A stretch of 64,000 bases of DNA from Telopea speciosissima (taxonomy: Eukaryota > Streptophyta > Magnoliopsida > Proteales > Proteaceae): positions 186,001 through 250,000 of the forward strand of contig NC_057923.1 in assembly GCF_018873765.1 (NCBI RefSeq). The letters run 5' to 3'. Below the pieces are notes generated by a model that saw only the letters and a program-made list of their open reading frames with translations, made no database searches and was not told the DNA's origin. Below are positions 43,441-54,800 of the stretch, piece by piece. Each line of letters starts with the position of its first letter. The stretch's first letter is position 1. The translations under genes and the position numbers were made by a program.

Positions 43441-46208
43441 GCATGCATACATATAGAATGACCTTAGGAGGTTTATTTGAACCCATTTCATATGGCCACG
43501 ACCAAGGGAATCGCCCTAAGTTAGTCCAACAAAGGACTTAAACCTTTTCAGTAAAAATGCTGATTTGGCATACCGAATCCGAAAACGGTATTACCGTTTC
43601 TGTATACAATCTCAGACATGATTTTCCCGAGAGCAAACGGCTTGCTCTGGATTGGATCCGGCATAACGAATCATGATCCAGCATACCAAATCAGAAAATC
43701 TGACCATTGGATCAACGACTATATTCCCATGTGATTTTGGTAATTCGGCATACCGAATTGAAATCGGTATACCGAATTGGTGCTATTTTTGAATCCAAAC
43801 TAAAAAAAACTACTCACTATTGGTTTGATCTCTCTAGTCTATAATTAGGCTCTTTGCTCAAGCTCAAAAGCCATCTATCACCATTACTAAGAGACAACAT
43901 TATAAGTTCTGTCATTCCAAGTGCCATAGTTTCAAGTGAGCATACATTGATCGCAAGCGTTCATTGATCACAAGCTCACACACTCAAGCTCCTCCACCAC
44001 ATCAAGCTTCAAGCTTCAAAGTTGGAAGGTAGCACACACTTCTACTAAGGTTGAGGTAACACTTTTACTTAGTAGTTATTTATGATTGGTTGAGTCCTCT
44101 TGTTCGGAATCAAGAGTTGTTTAAAGTCCTCTTGCTTGGAATCAAGATTGGTTGAGTCCTCTTGCATGGAATCAAAAGTTGTATAAGAGTCTTCTTGCTA
44201 TCAAGATTGTTTTAATTAGTGGAATTCTCTCTAAGTTAGAGAGGAGTGGATGTAGGCAAGATTTGGCCAAACCACTATAAAATCTTTGTGTTATTTGTGT
44301 AATTGTTTTAATTTGTATTAATAACTTATAATTTCGTAAAAGATTTTATTATCTACTAGTTTCACCTATTCACCCCCCTCTAGGTGAATTCACACACCTC
44401 CTCTCCCCGTGAAGCCTGGTGTCATCACGATAAAAGGAGGAAATAAGGGAGGAAGTACAGTTTTAACAAGGGGAGTGACGTTGTGACTTATGTTCTGTCA
44501 CACTCCGATCCTTGTACCACAGAGTGGCATGACTAGAGCGTACACCTATGCTCTACTTTTCCACAAGGATCACTGATGCAGTATTAAGAAGCTAACTCAT
44601 TCAACCACAATTGCTAATCAAGACAAAGACGGTATAATAATAATAATATTAATTAGAGTTACGGAAACTAAATTGTATCATATACAATAACTGTTAAAGT
44701 TTATCAAAAATATTACAATTCTTTCCAATCAGGACATATGCATTAAATATTGTTTAGATAATACATCGATTATGAAAGGAACAAAAGAATACATAAATGT
44801 ATCAAAATATATGGGCACATGGCCGAGCATTACTCTTCTCCAAAGGAACAAGCATCACAGTAGTAGTCCGATCCGTGCTCCTAAGGCTTAGGAGTCTACC
44901 AATCGTCACTCCTACCATCAAGAACCACGTAGTCTAAGCCACTCGGCTCCGATACACCTGTATCAACATCTAAAAGAAGATTTCCTCAAGGAATGAGTTC
45001 CACTAAGCCCAATGAGAAGCTAAGTTATGCAGGCATACACAAATATTCATGAATGCACATTTCATATGATGCATGTATCCATTGATTCATTGTCCACCTA
45101 TCATTACAACTAAGTCTGGTCTAGCACTACTACAACGCCTTAAGTAGCATCCTCAGTCCCAGAGCCATAAAATCGACGACTATCCGGCGATGACAAACTT
45201 GAGTTACGATGGAAGCCTATGATACTAGTCTCCTCATGAGAATGTCCGCAAATCCCCCTTACAAACCCCGTCCTGGTGTTCAATCTGAAAACACGGTGGG
45301 CACCCGAACTTCACGGCGGGCTTATCCCAAAATACAATCGAGACCCATGGGTTTGTTCGACACATAAACCCCTGTCGCTAAGTGTCATAGCACTAGGTAT
45401 AATACCAACCTAACCAACATATACACCTATATGCATGGTAGTGTACGTATACATATATGCCAAAGGTTGAGTCCATAGTGCCAAAATAATGGTCGACCCG
45501 AATATCCTCTCTCCCCCTCTAGCTTACACATACACAAACAAATTATACTGAGTGTGATACTGAAAACACGGTCAACTTGTCATAGCCCGTTTCCACCCTA
45601 ATACATCAGTTATCTCTAATGCAGCAGTAACAATAGAAATAAAATATAGCAATGAGTACGGCGGATACAGTCATGGAAATTCAGCCATACCGTATCCCGT
45701 TTCCAAAGCCTAGTTTTATATGAGTATGAACTACTTATACGTATGACGATCCCGGGCACGTCCTACCCCTAGTTTCCCAAATCCCATTTCCAATACCATT
45801 CGCACATGCATAAAAATCAATATAACTCCAAATATCAAGCATATTTGCATACATAATGATATTAAAGCATGTCAAGGTATATATAGTGATTGTCAATGCC
45901 TATACTAGCATTTCATGACATGAGAATCAATAAGCATATCAAATGCATGAAGGATATTCACAGTCCTAGATTATCAAACACTCAAAAAATTAAGTTGATT
46001 GCCTAACTCACTCACTTGTGTTTTCAATCCGATAATTCGATTCAAGGCCCGAAACCTTCGATCCCGGTATGTCCCCATGTGGAGTTAAATACCCTAGAAC
46101 ATGTACATAAATGTAGGGATTTTTAGTGGTTTAATCCCCATAAGAGAGAGATCCATCAAGGAGTGTCACACCATGAAGCAGGGTGACCAACAGATGCAAT
46201 CTGAGACC

Positions 46209-47294
46209 TGTAGAAGCTGAATTTTGTCACCACCCCCGACAATGACGACAACCGGACATGGATGAATGACGACATCCCTTACAGACAATCCTCCGGCTTC
46301 CAAACCCAGAAACCCCTAGAAAAGAGCCAAAACACCTAACCAGCATGGAGCCTGCACCTGAGCTACTGCAGCACAGCAGTAGCTATTGCAGTGCCACAGA
46401 GTGGAGGGAACCCTTATAAAAGGGGGTTCCCCTCCTTCATTTGTACAGGATGATTTCTTGAAAAATGCATTCCCAGAGCCCAGTTTCACTTGTTGTGCCT
46501 ATTTCAAGTTCTGCCCCACCTTCAGTTTTGAATCCTTGAGTTTTATTACCCTGCCTAAGGTCCAGACCGCCCAAACCCGACTTTCCAACTTTTTTCCACC
46601 ATATTCCATTGAAGACTTGAGAGTCCTCTATGGTGTAGTTATTCTATCTTAGGATCGAGCATTTGGCTCCCAAGACCTCGTGACGCCGTTACTTTGTCCA
46701 ACAAAGGATAAGTCAGTCATTAGTCTCCACATGAGCCAAGGGACGCTTTCTATCTTGTATCTTTCATAATCACATTGGTTTAGTGTACAGATACACATTT
46801 TTATCGTTAACCTTTGATTTTGGCACAATGTAAAGTTATAAGTGTCCATGTGTAGTGTACATAATATTTAGCATAATGTAGTTTAATTTTCTTTGAATAG
46901 TTTGTGCATCATCATTTAGTCATGCATGTTGGTATAGGACATTTTATAATGGGCGAATATTCGAAAACAATCATCTAGTAGAAAGATTGGTTTACTTGGG
47001 CGAGGTGGGCGCCTAATACCTTTCCACTCTCGTAAACTGGCCACTTACCCCAAATGTCTTACCAGACCAAATGGAATCATGTAACCCTTCACAAGGCTAC
47101 ACCAATTGGGTCCTAGGCCCTAACCCTTGGTGGTGACTCCATTTCACATAATTGTAAGATCCCAGTCCCCCGATAATTGACGTAGACCTTATTTCGAGGA
47201 GAGTGGATGACACGTAGCATCCACAAACCAACACACCTCCAGGAAGAGGAGGGAAACTTCTACCTACGAACCCCGCATGGAACGGATCCTCACA
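46209..47294 (+). repeat. 5' LTR of an Ogre/Tat-like element (same family as 18396-19926)
   Basis: 1086 bp from TGTAGAAGCTGAATTTTG to AACGGATCCTCACA, followed by a primer site. The start, end and 3' third (GGCGAGGTGGGCGCCTAATA, CTCTCGTAA-CTGGCCACTTACC) match the LTR at 18396. A TATA box lies at 46415. Only ~200 bp of leader follows before homology is lost. Confidence 0.75.
46415..46422 (+). promoter_or_regulatory. TATA box in the Ogre/Tat-like 5' LTR
   Basis: TATAAAAG within CCCTTATAAAAGGGGG, about 205 bp into the LTR. Confidence 0.55.
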
Positions 47295-47295
47295 G

Positions 47296-47313
47296 TGGCG
47301 ACTCCGTTGGGGA
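47296..47313 (+). other. primer binding site of the Ogre/Tat-like element
   Basis: TGGCGACTCCGTTGGGGA one base after the LTR end. It differs from the primer site of elements A and B. I recall Ogre elements using a tRNA-Arg type site, but this was not verified. Confidence 0.65.
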
Positions 47314-48085
47314 TCATTGATGGGCAAGCTTTCAATATTAGATGCTACCGTTGAACATAAGAATTTTCTCCCACATGCATTCTTTGTTTGACAACATATT
47401 TGGTTAACCCTTTTTGTTGTGCTAACTAAATCATGCATCGTGTTCTAAGTGAAATCAAACGACGAGGGTACTCCCTATTGTGCCTCTACCCCTGGGGACG
47501 TGGGGCACATAATTTTAAGTACTCTAAGACTGCATTTGGTAACGCTCCCAAGAACAATTTTCCCGTTCTTTATTCCATTTGGGACCAGAAAAAGGGAATA
47601 AAATGTTTGGCAAAAGTGGTTCTCGTTTCTGTGCTCAAGAAGGAACCGGGTCTCAAAACCCGTCAGGGGATAGCTTTGAAGACCAAATTCAAGAAATTGT
47701 GGTCCTCAAAAACCCGATGAAATCTACCTCTACTCTTGCACTCATGACTGAAACTTGAGGGCCTGTTGGCTCTTGCGACTGGCCGAGAATCCATTAGAAG
47801 CACCTTACCTCTACTCTCGTCCCTATGCGATCTTCATCACTGCAAGTCTCTTCATCACTGCAAGTCTCTATCTTCCTCACAGATTTTTGACCATCCGAGG
47901 GTTTTGTTGGCTTCTCTGATCTCTCTCTCTCTCTAGCCCTCCCAAAAGCTTTCATGGCTCCACTTCCAGGGCCTTACTCTAGCATCAACATTCTCACTTT
48001 GGTATCCCCTCATCACTCCGCCAGGAAGTATGTTACGCTACGGTTGCATTTGTCAAATTTCTTATCTTTCTAATGTTTGATTGCC

Positions 48086-48540
48086 TTTTTTTTCTTTTTT
48101 TTTATCCCCAAATATTATCTAGGACTCGGATCCAGCCCCTAGACTTTATTAATTGGAAATAAAAGAATAAAAAATACAATGGGGGACATAGCCGCCTTAC
48201 CCCAACGCAAGGAGAACAATAACTCTCAAGCACTCAAGACTCACGCCCTTACATTAGGCAAAGGACAAGAAAAGAGAAACTAATTCCTAAGAATTGGGAA
48301 ACCCAATTTGTCTTCCTAAAGAATTCGACTAAGTTCCCTAGGAAGCATAGACTCGGCGTGGAACATACTATTTGTAGCCATCTCGCAAGCCAACTTCGCA
48401 AGATAATCAGTAGCTCTATTGCTCTCCCGAAATGCAAAATCAATCCTATTATTCTTGAACCACTGAAGTAATATGTGAACCTGGCCAAATAAATCTTTAA
48501 GCTTCCTGGACAGATTCTCTATATCTTTATTTATTCAATC
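48086..48540 (-). mobile_element. 5'-truncated LINE, 3' end with RNase H remnant and A-tail
   Basis: On the minus strand a frame reads FKNNRIDFAFRESNRATDYL and then AKLACEMATNSMFH, the end of the RVT_3-type RNase H at the C-terminus of plant LINE ORF2. It is followed by a ~170-bp 3' UTR and an A-rich tail (48086-48103 on the plus strand as T-runs). The 5' part is missing, as is usual for LINE copies. No target duplication was confirmed. Confidence 0.7.
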
Positions 48541-48818
48541 ATGGTCTATATCAAAGGTCCAAAATAACTTGGCTACAACTGAATTGCTCACACTTGAGTT
48601 GGACTAACCAATAAATTGACCCAGAATTGACTTGGTCCACAACCATTCAGCATTTATCCATATAGAACCACACAAGCTCAAACCAATCAAGTTCTTTTGT
48701 GTGAACCAACCAGAGTCATGAATCATCTAATTTTGCATACATGCAACTCACAATATTATTCAAACCATTTTTACCTTACCACTAGTAAGTTTCCAAAATA
48801 AAATTTCAGGGTATCACA

Positions 48819-49150
48819 TTCTCCCCTCCTTAAAAAATTTCGTCCCTTGAAATTATGTGTACCGTAATCTTGGAGGATCCGTTTAGGGTTTAACTTGTCC
48901 TCTGTACCAAACATCATTGTTTCCTAAAAAATAATAAACACTGGCATAGTAGAAGGATAATCAATTCGTGCCAAGTATGACATCAAAATCTGTCAATTCT
49001 AAAAGGATCAAATCTGTCAGCATAACTCTACCTTCTATCTATACTTGACAAGACATATATACATTGTCTTCCACAAACATCTCCTCAAATGGTAAAGAAA
49101 CTATATCATTCCCACTCCACAGCCCAAGTTCACAAAACATGCTAGAGAGT
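48819..49150 (-). pseudogene. Tekay internal remnant with protease piece
   Basis: Directly inside LTR D comes the pol-end layout (minus strand, purine tract, then ISRDEIF-like codons). After an internal deletion a protease fragment follows (LILLELTDFDVILGTN), matching the conserved end of chromovirus protease. The rest of gag-pol is gone. Confidence 0.5.
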
Positions 49151-49399
49151 TTCATCCTAGTTGTCTCAGTTGGAACCTATGTGTAATGGTCTCTATGTTC
49201 AAGGTTCACTAAAACTCATCCCCAATAATTCTCATGTGGTTTCAAAAATCAATGTTCATCCTCTGTTGGCGGTGGTGGAGAATTTCCAGCATTTGGTAGT
49301 GCATTGTCACCACTCTGTTTTGCTCTTCATGGAGCCATTATGGCAAAGTAAAAAAGATCAACAACTCACACCCAAAATTGCAACTCATTAAAAATTATG

Positions 49400-51135
49400 T
49401 TTTCTCCAATTCTATCCACCTATAGAAGAAAATCAAAAAATAATACTTCTGAAATTTTAGATCTGATGAAACAAAATTTTTAAGAAACCTAACTTAAAAT
49501 TTTAAAACATATCTAAAAATCATCTTAAGAAAGTTTTTCTAACTTAGGTTTCTAGTCCCTCCAAGATCAGTGTTCTGTTTGTGGAAAATTTTAACCAAGC
49601 CCTGATAAAAAATGTGTAAAGTACTCTCTCCGAAATCAATCGATTCCATTTTTTTTATGGTAGAAAGTAGACTCATTAAGGAAACTATTGTAAAAGTTTC
49701 AGATTAAAATTCCACTTCTAAGTGCCTCTGCTAACACCATCTTTCTCAGACTCCGAAATCTCATAGGTTCTAGTATGTCTTGGGTTTCACTAATTATTTG
49801 ACTTATCAATTCAAATTCTAAGTTTAACAAAATTTTATGGGCATACTCTCCACATATCCAGGTAGCTCCAGTAAAAGTTTCAAGACCAGAAGTAATTTCT
49901 AACTATGTCTAACATATTATGCAATTTTGGGTTCTTACATAGTGAATTCTAGATTGGGGTGATTCAAGTTGGGTTGCGAAGATAAGAGATGAGGCTATGT
50001 TTTATCGTGAAATAGGATTTTTTCAATTCGGCTCTGAAAAGGATCAAAATTGGCCTTCAAGTGACTAGTTCTGCATAGTCTGAGTCCCTGTCTTCTCCTT
50101 CCTTCTTCTTCTTCTTGTCTTCCTCTTTATAGTCCACAAATTTCTCTCTCTCTCTCTCTCCCTCTCTCACGTTTTTGATAAAGGGAATGGGGTTTGAGAT
50201 TTGGTTATGAGAATTTATTCCTAACAAGAGAGAAGGAGGCGGAAAGAATCCGATTTATTCTCTTATTAGACCTATTTATTTTCCCTCCAATGAAAATATT
50301 TTAAAAGGAATCTTGACTTAAGGTTTTAAAATAAAAAATTTAGATTTGGTAGTTTAATTTTACCTAAATTCCTAACTTAATTAAATCTCTCTATTCCTAC
50401 TTTAATTCAATCTCTCTTTCTTACTTACTTTCTCTCTCTTTTTTTTTTTTTTTTTGGAGACAGGAAGGGTATCTGACTTTAGGCCTACTAAATCCCCCCT
50501 GGGCTCATACATGATCCCCGCGCCACACACGAACCGGGAGCTTTTGGGCCCTAGTGAGCCTCAGGCGGGTGGCCCCAAGAAATTATGCTGCGGCGAAGGT
50601 TTGATCACGAGACCTCGCTTCCTAAGGCGGAATCTCATGTCCCCTCCAAGCCAGCTACGCTAACCCCTTGGGGTTTCTTTCTTTTTTTTTTTTATTATTT
50701 ATTTTTCTTTCAAGTTCCCTCCTTGGCTTCTCAAACATGGAGAGTGAAAATCCTCTATTTGGTAGTTAACAAGTGGGGCCCATCGATGACTAGGATTCAA
50801 AATTATTAAATCTTAAATAAAATATATTTAATGTGCAAATGGGGTCTTGAACTTCTAATCTCTCACTAATTAAGTTAAATTCAAACCACTAGACTACATT
50901 ACTAGTTATGCATTAGTTTCCAAATCAAATTATCTATATTGATTTTAAACAAAACCCTAATTCTAAACTTAGGCAAAGAGTAAATCCAATTAAGAGTGTT
51001 ACACTAGGGTACACTACTTACCATGCATGCATGCGTACACCTCCAGCTAGTCCTAGGTCCTACATATCAACTTGCCTTAATCCTGTATTAGGTAAAAAAA
51101 CAAAATTACCCCTAGTCCAAAATCAGGGTTTTACA
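49400..51135 (-). repeat. Tekay-type LTR E (partial), SINE inserted
   Basis: The right end AATCAGGGTTTTACA is followed by a pyrimidine tract (plus strand) and a pol-end-like stretch at 51136-51180, so it is another minus-strand 3' LTR. The left limit is unclear. CT microsatellite tracts occur at 50110-50170. Confidence 0.45.
50440..50675 (-). mobile_element. tRNA-derived SINE, minus strand
   Basis: The minus strand has a perfect A box TAGCGTAGCTGG (50651-50662), a B box GTGATCAAACC (50598-50608), a tRNA-unrelated body and a terminal A-run (T-run at 50440-50456 on the plus strand). It differs in length and body from the SINE at 30573. T-rich flanks obscure the target duplication. Confidence 0.8.
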
Positions 51136-51828
51136 ATTCTACCCCCTAACAAAAATTTTGACCTCAAAATTTACATACCTGGATCATTGAATAAATGCAG
51201 GATATTACAAATACCACCCCTACCACCTTTTGGTTAATCATTTGAACCATCATTGTTGAGTCAGAGTTAACCACAAAATCTGAAAGTCCCAGGTGTCCAA
51301 ACACATTCTTTGCCCATCACGAAGAACTCTCAGTTCAACTACAAAGTTAGTGCAATACCCATAAAAATTAGAGAAAAGACATCAGTATGGCTCCCTCCTT
51401 ATCTCTAAGAATCCCTCCCCTACCACCAAGCCCAAGGTTTCCTTTACAAGCACCGGCCTTCACTTTCGGTCTCGGCTAACTCAGGTGTGTCATCCGTACT
51501 TTACTTCTTCTTCATCTTCTTCTCCTTCCTCTGCTTCTTCCTCTTCTTCACCTTCTTTTTCTTGCGGTTTACCTTTGTTTTGCATATTCTATTTCGATTT
51601 CACAAATTTCAGCTTCTTTTTCTTCTTCTTCTAACCAATGTTGATGTATTTTTCTTTTGCAGAAACCCTAAAGAAAAATTTGCAAAGAGAAACTTTCTCT
51701 AATCTCACAGGTAGTACGGTGAAACTTGATTGAATACAGCTGAAGGTAAAATTCCCCTTCTTCACTCTTTTATAAATTTTTCCCCTAATCCAATCGTCTC
51801 CCTCTGTGTGTGTGTGTGTGTAATGGAG
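51136..51828. other. short Tekay internal remnant and CT-rich leader-like DNA
   Basis: 51136-51300 is the internal edge of element E. 51500-51670 is CT/TTC-rich and ends TTTTCTTTTGCAG, followed by a telo-box-like AAACCCTAAAG (51663), as seen in 5' UTR introns of plant housekeeping genes. No coding sequence follows. A (TG)n run at 51803-51821 borders the satellite. Confidence 0.35.
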
Positions 51829-54800
51829 AGACGATTCAACTTGAAGATTTATTATCTTGGAGAGCTCCAAGTATAATAAATGAGAAAAGAGGTGGCTTGT
51901 AGCCTTCACCTATGCCGAAATAAAAACAAATATGCGTAGGGTTATTTTGGTAATTGCATCAGATTCATCGACACTTTTGGAGTGCCTATAAGCTGATCTG
52001 GGTTTCGTACTGCACATGAGAGTTGTAGTTTTCTGAGTCCTCTTCGAAATGTAATTGGAATGGTGTATTTCTGATGTTTGACGGCAAAGTTACAGCAATT
52101 CTCGTTTCGTACCACAAAATTAAGGGCATTTTGTGGGTGCTCATGCACCTTCAGAAATTCAAATGATGATATCTTCCTCATCCAACCTTCGTTTGAGACA
52201 ATTCAACTTGCAAAATTTTGTCTTGGAGAGATCTAAGTACAATAAATGAGAAAATAGGTGGGTTGTAGCCTTGAACTGTGCCAAAATTACAAAAATCCAT
52301 GTAGGGTTATTTTAGTAATTGCATTTGATTCGTTGGCACTTTCAGAGTGCCTATGAGTTGATCTGGGTTTCATACTGCACATGAGAATTGTAGTTTGTTG
52401 AGTCCTCTTCGAAACGCAATTGGAATCGTGCATTTTTTACTTTTGACGGCGAAGTTACAGTGATTCTCGTTTGGCACATTAAAATTAAGGGCATTTTGTG
52501 GGTGCTCGTATACCATCAGAACTTCAAATGATGATATCTCCCTCATCTGACCTCCGTTTGAGATGATTCAACTTGAAAAATTTTTTTCTTGGAGAGCTCT
52601 AAGTATAATAAATGAGAAAAGAGGTAGGTTGTTGCCTTCACCTATTTCAAAATTCCAAAACCCCATGCATGGTTATTTTAGTAATTACATCAGATTCGTC
52701 GGCATTTTTGGAGTGCCTATGAGCTAGTCTGGGTTTCGTATTGAACATGAAAGTTGTAGTTCATCGAGTACTCTTCGAAATGAAATTAGAATAATGCATT
52801 TTTTATGTTTGATGGTGAAGTTACAGCGATTCTCGTTTGGCACCTCAAAATTAAGGGCATTTTGTGGGTGCTCGTGCACCATCAGAACTTCAAATGATGA
52901 TATCTCCCTCATCCAAATTCCGTTTGAAACGAATCAACTTGATGAATTTTTGCCTTGAAGAGCTCTAAGTATAATATATGAGAAAGGAGGTGGCTTGTAG
53001 ACTTCACCTATGCCAAAATTGCAAAAAACCGTGTAAGTTATTTTGGTAACTGTACGAGATTCGTCGGCACTTTCGGAGTGCCTATGAGCTAATCTGGGTT
53101 TCGTACGAAGCATTGGAATTGTAGTTCATCAAGTCCTCTTTGAAACGCAATTGGAATCATGAATTTTTTACGTTTGACTGCGAAGTTACAAAGATTCTTG
53201 TTTGGCACCTCAAAATTAAGGGCATTTTGTGGGTGCTCGTGCACCATCAGAACTTCAAATGATGATATCTCCCTCATCCGACCTCCGTTTGAGACGATTA
53301 AACTTGCAACATTTTTGTCTTGGAGATCCCTAAGTAAAATAAATGTGAAAAGTGGTGGGTTGTAGCCTTCACCTATGCAGAAATAGTAAAAATCCATGTA
53401 GGGTTATTTTGGTAATTATATAAGATTTGTCGGCACTTTCGAAGTACCTTTGAGCTGATCTGAGTTTTGTACCGCACATGAGAATTGTAGTTTGTCGAGT
53501 CCTCTTTGAAACGCGATTAGAATCGTGCATTTCTGACATTTAACAGCGAAGTTACAACGATTCTCGTTTGGTAGCTCAAAATTAAGGGTATTTTGTGGGT
53601 GCTCGTGCACCCTCAGAACTTCAAATGATGATATCTCCCTCATCCAAGCTCCGTTTGAGACGATTCAACTTGAAGAATTTTTGCTTTGGAAAGCTCTAAG
53701 TATAATAAACGAGAAAAGAGGTGGCTTGTAGCCTTCACCTGTGCTGAAATTGCAAAAATCCATGTAGGGTATTTTTGGTAAATGCATCAGATTCGTTGGC
53801 ACTTTTGGAGTGCCTATGAGCTGATCTAGGTTTTGCACTACAATTTGAGAATTGTAGTTCATCAAATACTCTTCGAAACACAATTGAAATCGTGCATTTT
53901 GGACGTTTGACGGTGAAGTTATAGGAATTCTCGTTTGGCACTTTAAAATTAAGGGCATTTGGTGGGTGCTCGTGCACCATCAGAACTTCCAATGATGATA
54001 TCTCCCTCATCCGACCTCCGTTTAAGATGATTAAACTTGAAGAATTGTCATCTTGGAGAGATCTAACTATAATAAATGAGAAAAGAGGTGGGTTGTAGCC
54101 TTCACCTGTCCCGAAATGATAAAAATCTGTGCAAGGTAATTTTAGTAATTGTATCAGATTCGTCGACACTTTCGGAGTGCCTATGAGCTGATCTAGGTTT
54201 CATACTGCACATGAGAATTGTAGTTTATCGAGTCCTCTTTGAAATGCAATTGGAATCGTGCATTTTTGACATTTAACGGAGAAGTAACAGCCACTCTCAT
54301 TTGGCACCTCAAAATTAAGAGCATTTTGTGGGTGCTCGTGCACCATCAGAACTTCAAATGATGACATCTCCCTCATCCGACCTCCGTTTCAGACGATTCA
54401 ACTTGCAGAACTTTTGTCTTGGAGAGCTCTAAGTATAATAAATGAGAAAAGAGGTGGCTTGTAGCCTTCACCTATGCTGATATTGCAAAAATCCATGTAG
54501 GGTATTTTTGGTAAATGCATCAGATTCATCGGCACTTTCGGAGGGCCAATGAGCTGATCTATTGTACTACACATGAGAATTGTAATTCATCGAATCCTCT
54601 TTGAAACGCAATTGGAATCGTGCATTTCTGACATTTGACGGCAAAGTTACAGCGATTCTCGTTTGGCACTTCAAAGTTAAGGGCATTTTGTGGGTGCTCG
54701 TGCACCATCAGAACTTCCAATGATGATATCTCCCCCATCCGACCTCCGTTTGAGATGATTAAACTTGAAGAATTGTCGTCTTGGAGATATCTAACTATAA

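Larger units (their letters stand above)
32446..44394. mobile_element. SIRE-like Copia solo LTR, split by a nested element
   Basis: The outer flanks carry the 5-bp duplication CACCT (32441-32445 and 44395-44399). The LTR starts TGTTGAGGATAAGTCC and ends GGTGAATTCACA. Outside the nested element only about 1.3 kb of LTR remains, without coding sequence, so it is a solo LTR left by recombination. GGCATACCGAAT and CGGTATACCGAATT palindromic motifs (43570-43780) and ATTCACCCCCCTCTAGGTG near the end resemble SIRE/Maximus-type Copia LTRs. Strand by this resemblance would be plus. Lineage is from memory of the family and not searched. Confidence 0.8.
44496..48818 (-). repeat. Tekay-type LTR D, broken by an Ogre-like LTR and a LINE tail
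   Basis: The left end TGTCACACTCCGATCC resembles the LARD LTR end, and the blocks at 45060-45560 resemble the LTR at 56655-60014. The right end GGGTATCACA is followed by the pol-end/polypurine layout, so this is a minus-strand 3' LTR. No primer site lies on the left. The intact LTR would be about 2.5-3 kb once the insertions are removed. The stretch 47510-48085 has no clear assignment. Confidence 0.6.

Noticed and set aside
47511..48085. TIR transposon starting ACTGCATTTGGTAACG
   Set aside because: The left end looks like a plant TIR, but no matching inverted end or target duplication was found before the LINE tail.
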